The translations under genes and the position numbers were made by a program. 64,000 bases of DNA from G963666705 sp963666705 (GTDB lineage: Bacteria; Pseudomonadota; Alphaproteobacteria; CADEGL01): positions 124,001 to 188,000 of the forward strand of contig CAXXKO010000026.1 in the NCBI GenBank assembly GCA_963666705.2, given 5' to 3'. This document shows, piece after piece, positions 57,363-64,000 of this stretch. The notes under the pieces are model-generated. The model was not told the DNA's origin, ran no database searches, and saw only the letters and a program-made list of their open reading frames with translations. How positions within the stretch are numbered: position 1 is the stretch's first letter; every line of letters begins with the position of its first letter.

Positions 57363-58777
57363 ATGCCCGCAGCCACCGTCGCACTGGCCCAGAGGCCCGC
57401 GCCCACAAAGACTTAGTACCCACTTTCATAATTCCGTGTTCCATACGATCGCTTTTCCCGTCTCCTCGGCAGGAGGGGGTGCGCCGGCGATGCCGGGGCA
57501 TCGTCAAGCGTCCCCGACGCCCCGAGGGGGCGGGAAAAGCGACCCAGAGGGCGGCGTCCCGAGGCCCCCGGACGTCGTCGCGCGCCGCTTGTGATGCCCC
57601 GGCATCACGGCGCGCCACGCTCCTAGCCGGGAACCTCGGGGCGCCGTCGTATGGCACACGGAATTATGAAAGTGGGTACTAGGACCACAACCTCGTGACC
57701 GGGGCCGAGACGGTCGTCCCCGGCATCCTCTACGAGAAGCGCCCGGCCAGGGGGCTCGGAGGCGAGGTCGTCGAGGGGCTCTACAACGCCTGGATCACCC
57801 TCGACAACCCGTCCCAGTACAACGCCTACATGACCGAGATGTGCAAGGGCGCGGTGCTCGCCTCCCGCGCCGCCAGCAACGCCCGCGACGTGGTCGCCGT
57901 GGTCTTCACGGGTGCCGGCGACAAGGCCTTCTGCACCGGCGGCAACACCAAGGAATACGCCGAATACTACGCCGGCAACCACCAGGAATACCGGCAGTAC
58001 CTGCGCCTCTTCAACGACATGGTCTCGTCCATCCTCGCCTGCGACAAGCCGGTGGTCTGCCGCGTGAACGGCATGCGCGTCGGCGGCGGGCAGGAGATCG
58101 GCATGGCCTGCGACTTCTCCATCGCCCAGGACCTGGCCCGCTTCGGCCAGGCTGGTCCCAAGCACGGCTCGGCCCCCCTGGGCGGCTCGACAGACTTCCT
58201 GCCGGTGATGATCGATTGCGAGCAGGCCATGGTCTCCGGCGTGTTGTGCGAGCCCTTCTCGGCCCACAAGGCCTACCGCCTGGGCATCGTCATGGACGTG
58301 GTGCCGGCCTTGCGCGTCGATGGCGCCTTCGTTCCCAACCCGCTGGTCTGGACCGACCGCATGTTCGACGAGTACGGCCGCATCGCCCATGGCGAGCCGA
58401 AGACGGGCCAGGCGCTGGCCGAGGGCAAGGCGGTGTTGAAGCGCGGCCAGGTCGACCTGAGCCTCCTCGACGAGACGGTCGAGGCGCCGTGCGCCAAGCT
58501 GATGCTGACCTTCCCGGAGTGCACCACCCGGACGATAGAGGCGCTGCGCAAGCCCAAGCTCGACTTGTGGAACCGCAACAAGGAGGATTCCCGGGCCTGG
58601 CTGTCGCTCAACATGATGGCCGAGGGGCGCACCGGATTCCGGGCCTTCAACGAGGGCAACAAGGAGGTCGGCCGCGAGATCGATTTCGTGGCCCTGCGCC
58701 GCGCGCTGGCGCGGGCCGAGCCCTGGACGCCGGAGCTGACCGAGAGCCTGATGCCCGGGTCCACGGGCCCGTCATGA
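57363..58777 (+). CDS. oah: 6-oxocyclohex-1-ene-1-carbonyl-CoA hydrolase, 5' end interrupted by MITE copy 2
   Basis: The intact part (57683-58777) is a crotonase-fold ring-opening hydrolase. Its recognisable start DHNLVTGAETV is followed by NAWITLDNPSQYNAYMTEM, CTGGNTKEYAEYYAGNHQEY, NGMRVGGGQEIGMACDFS, and the C-terminal PWTPELTESLMPG. All are typical of Oah. The likely original start is ATG 57363, with GGGAGG nine bases upstream, giving MPAATVALAQRPAPTKT. The MITE at 57414-57681 separates it from DHNLVTG and brings stops in frame. The only present in-frame start is GTG 57695 (MTGAETV), which loses about 22 residues and has a weak ribosome site. Expression is therefore doubtful. It overlaps dch by ATGA. 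Confidence 0.88.
57414..57681. mobile_element. MITE-like element, copy 2 (inverted relative to copy 1)
   Basis: 268 bp, the same length, 35-bp end repeats and two inner hairpin arms as copy 1, in the opposite orientation. The only end difference seen is GTGTTCC versus GTGTGCC in the left repeat. Flanking TA lies within TTAG on the left and CTAG on the right. It is inserted between the had stop and the conserved part of oah, disrupting the oah N-terminus. Confidence 0.9.
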
Positions 58778-59547
58778 CCGGCCTGGCGCCCGCCACGGCC
58801 TGGCTCGAGCGCGACGGAGCGCTCCTCCGTCTCCGCCTCGCCCGGCCCAAGGCCAACATCATCGACGCGGCCATGACGGCGGCGCTCGCCGGCGCGCTCG
58901 CGCGTTTTGCCGGCACGGTGGACCTGCGGGCCGTCCTCCTCGACCACGACGGGCCGAACTTCAGCTTCGGGGCCAGCGTCGAGGAGCATCTGCCGGGCCA
59001 GTGCAGGGCCATGCTCGAAGGCTTTCACGGCCTCATCACGCAGCTCCTCGACTGCCCGGTGCCCGTGCTCGTCGCCGCGCGCGGGCAGTGCCTCGGCGGC
59101 GGCCTCGAATTGGCCGCGGCGGGCACTCTCATCTTCGCCGCCCCGGACGCCAAGCTCGGCCAGCCCGAGATGCAGCTCGGCGTGTTCGCGCCGGCGGCTT
59201 CCTGCCTGCTGCCGGCGCGCATCGGCCAGGCCGCCGCCGAGGAGCTGCTCTATTCGGGCCGCAGCATCGGCGCCGGGGACGCCAAGGCGGTGGGCCTCGT
59301 CCACGACATCGCCGAGGACCCGGTGGCGGCGGCGCTCGATTATTTCGACCAGCACTTGGCGCCCAAGAGTGCGAGCTCCCTGCGCTTCGCGGCCGCGGCC
59401 GCGCGGGCGGACTTCGCGGCCCGCATGAAGGCGCGGATAGAAGCGGTCGAGGCGCTCTACCTCGACGGCCTCATGGCGACCCGCGATGCGAGGGAGGGGC
59501 TCGAGGCCTTCCTCGAGAAGCGGCCGGCAAAATGGGAGAACCATTGA
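58774..59547 (+). CDS. dch: Dienoyl-CoA hydratase (cyclohexa-1,5-diene-1-carbonyl-CoA hydratase)
   Basis: A 257-residue crotonase-fold hydratase that adds water to the dienoyl-CoA made by benzoyl-CoA reductase. Blocks are LLRLRLARPKANIIDAAMTA, FSFGASVEEHLPGQCRAML, VAARGQCLGGGLELAAAGTL, and GQPEMQLGVFAPAASCLLP. The C-terminal part ends GLEAFLEKRPAKWEN. The QPE-type catalytic region and the position between oah and bcrC settle the assignment. ATGA overlap with oah suggests tight co-translation. No lesions seen. Confidence 0.93.
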   Translation: MTGLAPATAWLERDGALLRLRLARPKANIIDAAMTAALAGALARFAGTVDLRAVLLDHDGPNFSFGASVEEHLPGQCRAMLEGFHGLITQLLDCPVPVLVAARGQCLGGGLELAAAGTLIFAAPDAKLGQPEMQLGVFAPAASCLLPARIGQAAAEELLYSGRSIGAGDAKAVGLVHDIAEDPVAAALDYFDQHLAPKSASSLRFAAAAARADFAARMKARIEAVEALYLDGLMATRDAREGLEAFLEKRPAKWENH

Positions 59548-59548
59548 C

Positions 59549-60715
59549 ATGGGCACAGCGGAAATCGTCGCCCGGTGCGAGGCGCTGTTCGAGAATCTCG
59601 ACTTCACCGCCGCGCGTGACTGGAAGGCGGCCCAGGCGGGGCGCAAGGTGGTTGGCTACATGCCGATCTACGTGCCGCGCGAGCTGATCCACGCGGGCGG
59701 CATGCTGCCGCTCGGCATTCTCGGCGGCGGCGACCGCCTCGAGGTGATCCACGGCGACGCCTATTACCAGAGCTACATCTGCCGCATCCCGCGTTCGACC
59801 ATCGAGCTCGGCGTGAGCGGCCGGCTCGATTTCATCGACGGCATGCTGTTCCCCAGCATCTGCGACGTGATCCGCAACCTCTCGGGCATGTGGCAGCTCA
59901 TGTTCCCCGACGTCTACGTGCGCTACTTCGACGTGCCGCAGAACTACGACGACGGCATCGGCGGCACCTACTACATCCGCGAGCTGCACGAGCTGCGTGC
60001 CGGCCTCGAAGGCCTGGCGGGCCGTGCTATTACCGATGACGACATCCGAGCCTCGATCGCCGCTTTCAACGAGAACCGGCGGACGGTGCGCGAGCTCTAC
60101 GACTTCCGCGCCCGCGCGCCGTGGAAGGCGCCCTCGGCGGAGGTCTACCTCGTCCTGCGCGCGGGCATGGTGCTGCCGGTCGAAGGCCATACGGCCCTCG
60201 TTCGCGACTACCTCGCGGCGGCCGAGGCCGAGGACCGGCCCTTGCGCGACAACTGCCGCGTGATCATGGCCGGCGGCTTCTGCGAGCAGCCGCCCTTGAG
60301 CCTCATCCGGTCCATCGAGCTTTCGGGCTGCTACATCGTCGACGATGATTTCATGCTGGTGACGCGCTGGCTGCTCGACGACGTGCCCGAGGACGGCGAC
60401 CCTGTCGCCAGCCTGGCGGACGCCTTCCTGCACCATTCGAGCGAGACATCCGCCAAGTACGAGCCCAACGGCAAGATGAAGGGCCAGCACTTGGTGGACG
60501 CGGCGCGGGCGCGCCGGGCGGAAGGGGTCATCTTCGCGGCCCCCAGCTTCTGCGACCCAGCCCTCCTCGACCGGCCCATGCTGCAACACAAGCTGGGTGA
60601 CACCAACATTCCCAACATCGCGTTCAAGTACGCCGAGAATTCCGGCCAGATGCAGCCCATCCGCGAACAGGCCGGCACCTTCGCCGATTCGATCAAGCTA
60701 TGGAGCGAAGCATGA
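59549..60715 (+). CDS. bcrC: Benzoyl-CoA reductase subunit C
   Basis: A 388-residue subunit of class I benzoyl-CoA reductase, close to the ~386 of Thauera BcrC. BcrB/BcrC form the benzoyl-CoA-binding, [4Fe-4S] part. RKVVGYMPIYVPRELIHAGG, ICRIPRSTIELGVSGRLDF, CDVIRNLSGMWQLMFPDVY and GTYYIRELHELRAGLEGLAG match the family, as does GGFCEQPPLSLIRSIELSGC near residue 250. Cysteines in ICRIPRS and CDPALLD-type positions are kept. The ATG at 59549 follows the dch stop closely (TGACATG), and it overlaps bcrB by ATGA. Intact. Confidence 0.95.
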   Translation: MGTAEIVARCEALFENLDFTAARDWKAAQAGRKVVGYMPIYVPRELIHAGGMLPLGILGGGDRLEVIHGDAYYQSYICRIPRSTIELGVSGRLDFIDGMLFPSICDVIRNLSGMWQLMFPDVYVRYFDVPQNYDDGIGGTYYIRELHELRAGLEGLAGRAITDDDIRASIAAFNENRRTVRELYDFRARAPWKAPSAEVYLVLRAGMVLPVEGHTALVRDYLAAAEAEDRPLRDNCRVIMAGGFCEQPPLSLIRSIELSGCYIVDDDFMLVTRWLLDDVPEDGDPVASLADAFLHHSSETSAKYEPNGKMKGQHLVDAARARRAEGVIFAAPSFCDPALLDRPMLQHKLGDTNIPNIAFKYAENSGQMQPIREQAGTFADSIKLWSEA

Positions 60716-61648
60716 GCAAGGACACACCCGCCGAGATCGTCAAAGAGTCTTCGATGCTGAAGCAGAAGGCGATGATCGCCGGCAACTACGACCGCCTGAC
60801 CAATGCGCCCCAGACTGGCGAGAAGGTGGTCTCGACCTTCGTGCCCGGGAACCTGAACGAGCTCATCATGTGCTTCGGCATGGCCAACAACCTGCCGGAG
60901 ATCAACGCCATCCAAAGCGCCATGCGCCAGAAGAGCCGCAGCTATATCCGAGAGGCGGAGAAGGGCGGCCATTCGGAGGATGTCTGCACCTACGTCAAGT
61001 CCGACATCGGCATGATGTCGCGCGGCAACATCGGCCCCAACGGCAAGCCCCTTCCGGACCCCGACCTCCTGCTGCTGTCCTATTCGGGCTGCTTCACCTT
61101 CATGAAGTGGTTCGAGCTGCTGCGCGAGCAGTACGGCTGCGAGACGGTGATGCTGCACGTGCCCTACGAGGGCGATGGCGTGATGACCGGCAACATGCGC
61201 GACTATGTGGTCAAGCAGATCAAGGAGGTCGTCATCCCCGCTTTCGAGCGCATCAGCGGCGTCAAGTTCGACATCGACCGCCTGCGTGAGTATTTGCGCG
61301 AATCGGCCCGCGCCGAGGATGACTTCGCCTGGGTGCTCCAGAGCGCCAAGCACAAGCCTTCGCCCATCGACGCCTTTTTCGGCGGCGTCTACTACCTCGG
61401 CCCCATCTTCACCGTCTTCCGTGGGATCCCGGAGGCGACGGAGTACTACGCCCTCCTGCGCGGCGAGATCGAGGAGCGCATCCGCGACGGCAAGGGGCCT
61501 ATCACGCCCGAAGGCGATCTCTCACCCGAGAGGTACCGGCTGGTGGTCGAAGGGGCGCCCAATTGGACCAGCTTCCGGGAGTTCTGGAAGATGTTCTACG
61601 ACGAGGGCGCCGTAGTGGTCGCCAACACCTACACCAAGGTCGCCGGAG
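60712..61648 (+). pseudogene. bcrB: Benzoyl-CoA reductase subunit B, 3' part deleted
   Basis: The frame begins MSKDTPAEIVKESSMLKQKA and follows BcrB through STFVPGNLNELIMCFGMANN, GMMSRGNIGPNGKPLPDPD and NWTSFREFWKMFYDEGAVVV to ANTYTKV (residue ~310). A complete BcrB is about 430-440 residues, with a cysteine-bearing C-terminal block that ligates a cluster and closes the active site. Here that block is absent: the frame continues GGAGHVRPRSATALG out of family, while the DNA continues as BcrA in another frame. The junction lies at about 61637-61650. The remaining N-terminal two thirds cannot form a normal active site. Confidence 0.88.
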
Positions 61649-62599
61649 GCGCCGGACATGTTCGCCCCCGGAGCGCGACGGCGCTCGGACTTCTTCCGCG
61701 ATATAGCGGGGTCGAGCTACCATGCCGTCGCCGAGACGGTCGCAAAGGATGCCGGCCTTTCCTACGATTTGCTGCTGAACCTCTACGACAAGTCGATCAT
61801 CGAGGTCGAGAACCGGCCACCGGGCGAGGATTTAAACGGCAAGTTCATGCGGGCACTCGACCGCACCGTCACTGACACGCCCGAATTCGAGCTCGACCCC
61901 GCGCTGGTGGCGCCGCCGGTGCGCCGCGCCCTCGATATCGAGATCGTGGACACCTACGTCGTCGGCACCGGCTATGGCCGCGTCACCCCGCCCTTCTCGA
62001 AGGAGCACATCCGCTCCGAGATCCTGTGCCACGGGCTCGGCGCCCATATGATGTATCCCGAGACCCGCACCGTCCTCGACATCGGCGGCCAGGACACCAA
62101 GGCCATCCAGGTGGACGGGGGCGGCATCGTCGAGAACTTCCAGATGAACGATCGCTGCGCGGCCGGCTGCGGGCGCTACCTCGGCTATATCGCGGACGAG
62201 ATGAACATGGGCGTGCATGAACTCGGCCCACTCGCCATGAAGGCGGGCAAGACGGTGCGCATCAACTCGACCTGCACCGTCTTCGCGGGTGCGGAGCTGC
62301 GTGACCGGCTGGCCCTGGGCGAGAAGCGCGAGGACATCCTCGCCGGCCTGCACCGGGCCATCATCCTGCGCGCCATGTCGATCATCTCGCGCTCGGGCGG
62401 CATTACCGACCAGTTCACCTTCACGGGCGGGGTGGCCAAGAACGAGGCCGCGGTGCGCGAGCTCGCAAAGCTCGTGGCCGAGAACTATGGCGAGGTCACC
62501 ATCAACATCAATCCGGACTCGATCTACACGGGGGCGCTGGGGGCGGCGAGCTTCGCCCACCGCGCCGTGATCGAGGGAGCGGTGGGAGAAGCGGCATGA
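61649..62599 (+). pseudogene. bcrA: Benzoyl-CoA reductase subunit A, 5' part deleted
   Basis: In a frame different from bcrB, the sequence reads PDMFAPGARRRSDFFRDIAG, LLNLYDKSIIEVENRPPGED, CHGLGAHMMYPETRTVLDIGG, QMNDRCAAGCGRYLGYIADE and GGITDQFTFTGGVAKNEAAV, ending EGAVGEAA before TGA. This is the C-terminal ~70% of the ASKHA ATPase BcrA, including the cluster Cys in DRCAAGCGRY. The N-terminal ~120-130 residues, holding the first phosphate-binding loop (DxGSTTTK-type), are missing. With bcrB's C-terminal loss this is one deletion of roughly 0.7-0.8 kb plus a frame change. It overlaps bcrD by ATGA. Confidence 0.86.
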
Positions 62600-63438
62600 C
62601 GATTGCGGCGGGAGTCGACGTCGGCACCGGGGCGGTGAAGGTCGTCCTCGGCAGCATCGAGGATGGGGAGGTGGAGTGGCTGGGCCGGTATATGGAGCGC
62701 ATACGGGGCCGCGATCCCCTGCAGCTCGCCGCCGACGGCTACGAAGCGGTGCTCGCCCAAGCGGGCCTCGGCCGCGACGACGTGGCCTATGTGGCCACGA
62801 CGGGCGAGGGCGAGAGCATCGACTTCCGCACCGGGCACTTCTATTCCATGACGACGCACGCGCGCGGGGCCATCCATCTCCAGCCCCGCGCCCACGCGGC
62901 GCTCGACGTCGGCGCGCTCCACGGCCGGGCAGTCAGTATCGACGAGCGCGGCAAGGTGCTCGACTACAAGATGACCAGCCAGTGCGCCTCGGGCTCGGGC
63001 CAGTTCCTGGAGAACATCGCCCGCTACCTGGGGGTGGCCCAGGACGAGATCGGCCCGCTTTCGCTGCAATCCGACGATCCCGAGCAGGTCCGCAGCATCT
63101 GCGCCGTCCTCGCCGAGACCGACGTCATCAACATGGTCTCGCGCGGCATCACCTCGCCCGACATCCTCAAGGGCATCCACCTCTCGATGGCGGTGCGGCT
63201 GTGCAAGCTCCTGAAGGCGGTGCGGGCGGCTGATGGCGTGGTGCTCATGACCGGTGGGCTCGCCCTCGACGCCGGCCTCGTCGCCGCGCTCAACGAGACC
63301 ATGGTGGCGCAGAAGATCGAGCTCGCGGTCGAGACCCACCCCGAATCGATCCATGCGGGTGCGATGGGTGCGGCGCTGTGGGGCGCCTTCCGGCACAAGA
63401 AGCTCGCCCGCCTGGGCCAGCTGCCGATGGCGTCGTGA
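62596..63438 (+). CDS. bcrD: Benzoyl-CoA reductase subunit D
   Basis: A 280-residue ASKHA-fold ATPase subunit, matching ~282 of Thauera BcrD. The phosphate-binding motif GVDVGTGAVKVVLGSIEDG is at the N-terminus. VGALHGRAVSIDERGKVLDYK and MTSQCASGSGQFLENIARYL carry the cluster cysteine, and VLMTGGLALDAGLVAALNE is the second nucleotide motif. BcrA and BcrD hydrolyse ATP to drive electrons to BcrBC. Intact. ATG overlaps the bcrA stop. Confidence 0.95.
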   Translation: MTIAAGVDVGTGAVKVVLGSIEDGEVEWLGRYMERIRGRDPLQLAADGYEAVLAQAGLGRDDVAYVATTGEGESIDFRTGHFYSMTTHARGAIHLQPRAHAALDVGALHGRAVSIDERGKVLDYKMTSQCASGSGQFLENIARYLGVAQDEIGPLSLQSDDPEQVRSICAVLAETDVINMVSRGITSPDILKGIHLSMAVRLCKLLKAVRAADGVVLMTGGLALDAGLVAALNETMVAQKIELAVETHPESIHAGAMGAALWGAFRHKKLARLGQLPMAS

Positions 63439-63464
63439 CACTGGCGCCCGACCGGAGAGGCGGC

Positions 63465-64000
63465 ATGAGCGAGAGCAAGCCCAACGAAGGCACCGCGAGG
63501 GAGCGGCCCAGGACGGCCATGCGGGCCCTGCGGCCAGGCGACCTCGACCAGGTGGTCGCCATCGACGCCCGGATCACCGGGCGGCCGCGCCGCGGCTTCT
63601 TCGAGAAGCGCCTGTCCGCGGCGCTCGCCGAGCCGGGCGGGTTCATCTACGTGGGCGCGACCGCGGGCAGGGCGCTGCACGGCTACGCCTTCGCGCGCAT
63701 CCTCGAGGGCGAGTTCGGCGGCACCGCGCCGGTGGCGGTGCTCGACGCCATCGGCGTCGATCCCGCAGGCCAGGGCGCGGGCCTCGGCCGCAAGCTGATG
63801 GCACGGCTCGACAAGGTCATGCACTCGAAGGGCGTGCATGCGCTTCAGACCCAGGAAATCTGGACCAATCACGCCTTCCTCACATTCCTGGCCGAGGCCG
63901 GGTTCGAGGTGGCGCCCCGACGGATCCTCGAGCTTGCGCTAGCGGACGCCGCCACCGATGGAGCGTGTATCACGACCGAGCCGCGACCCGAGGACGATAG
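63465..64000 (+). CDS. GNAT-family N-acetyltransferase (3' end outside window)
   Basis: An open frame from ATG 63465 (MSESKPNEGTARERPRTAM), with GGAGAGG upstream, to the end of the window: 178 complete codons, no stop. AMRALRPGDLDQVVAIDARI is the N-terminal GNAT strand, VAVLDAIGVDPAGQGAGLGRKLMARLD carries the acetyl-CoA loop (Q-G-A-G-L-G), and the C-terminal part has FLAEAGFEV. It follows bcrD by 26 bp on the same strand, so it is probably part of the bcr transcription unit. Other aromatic-degradation clusters also contain acetyltransferases, but the substrate here is unknown. Confidence 0.88.
   Translation, partial: MSESKPNEGTARERPRTAMRALRPGDLDQVVAIDARITGRPRRGFFEKRLSAALAEPGGFIYVGATAGRALHGYAFARILEGEFGGTAPVAVLDAIGVDPAGQGAGLGRKLMARLDKVMHSKGVHALQTQEIWTNHAFLTFLAEAGFEVAPRRILELALADAATDGACITTEPRPEDD

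Overview
This is a GC-rich window from an alphaproteobacterium, most likely a member of the Rhodospirillales or a relative. The supports are DUF4170 proteins, a plant-type glutamate-cysteine ligase, and the ubiA - rsmE - gshA neighbourhood. No rRNA, tRNA or CRISPR array was seen.

Layout. 1-16172: one enormous surface or secreted protein gene with two subtilisin-like (S8) protease domains, many tandem-95/cadherin-like repeats and three RTX modules. It is now broken by two IS1595-family insertions (one itself carrying an IS630-family element) and by two in-frame TAG codons. 16182-23059: NAD-dependent epimerase, an ATZ/TRZ-type amidohydrolase with an in-frame TAG, a ureohydrolase, a class V aminotransferase and an Old Yellow Enzyme-type oxidoreductase. 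23091-30632: FrhB-like iron-sulfur flavoprotein, a MazE/MazF-like pair, glutaminyl-tRNA synthetase, a universal stress protein, a Lon-like protease with a frameshift and a TAG, and a small metalloprotease. 30746-42664: NrtS, SDR, a cysteine-desulfurase-like enzyme, PmbA, UbiD, a small cluster of uncharacterised genes, a ParE/antitoxin pair, a methyltransferase, UbiA, RsmE and GshA. 42665-49718: MaoC-like hydratase, MFS and BASS-type transporters (the latter with a TAG), an HpaB-like flavin hydroxylase, an AMP ligase and a PaaG-like isomerase. 49716-57681: a segment bounded by two inverted copies of a 268-bp MITE. It holds a thioesterase, a pentapeptide protein, a GGDEF-type gene cut by an IS6 element, a second IS6 relic, a GlpD-like dehydrogenase, an NHL-repeat protein and had. 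57363-63438: oah, dch and bcrCBAD of anaerobic benzoyl-CoA degradation, followed by a GNAT gene cut by the window edge.

Functionally the right end encodes the class I (ATP-dependent) benzoyl-CoA reductase route. BcrCBAD dearomatises benzoyl-CoA, Dch hydrates the dienoyl-CoA, Had oxidises the alcohol and Oah opens the ring. Here the pathway looks damaged. A deletion with a frame change joins the first ~310 codons of bcrB to the last ~310 codons of bcrA, and a MITE sits in the 5' end of oah.

The overall picture is a genome losing genes: insertion sequences within insertion sequences, five premature TAG codons, a frameshift, a deletion and truncated operons. TAG is also the ordinary terminator of many intact neighbours, so a reassigned UAG codon is unlikely. 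Accumulating pseudogenes, or sequence error, is the simpler reading.
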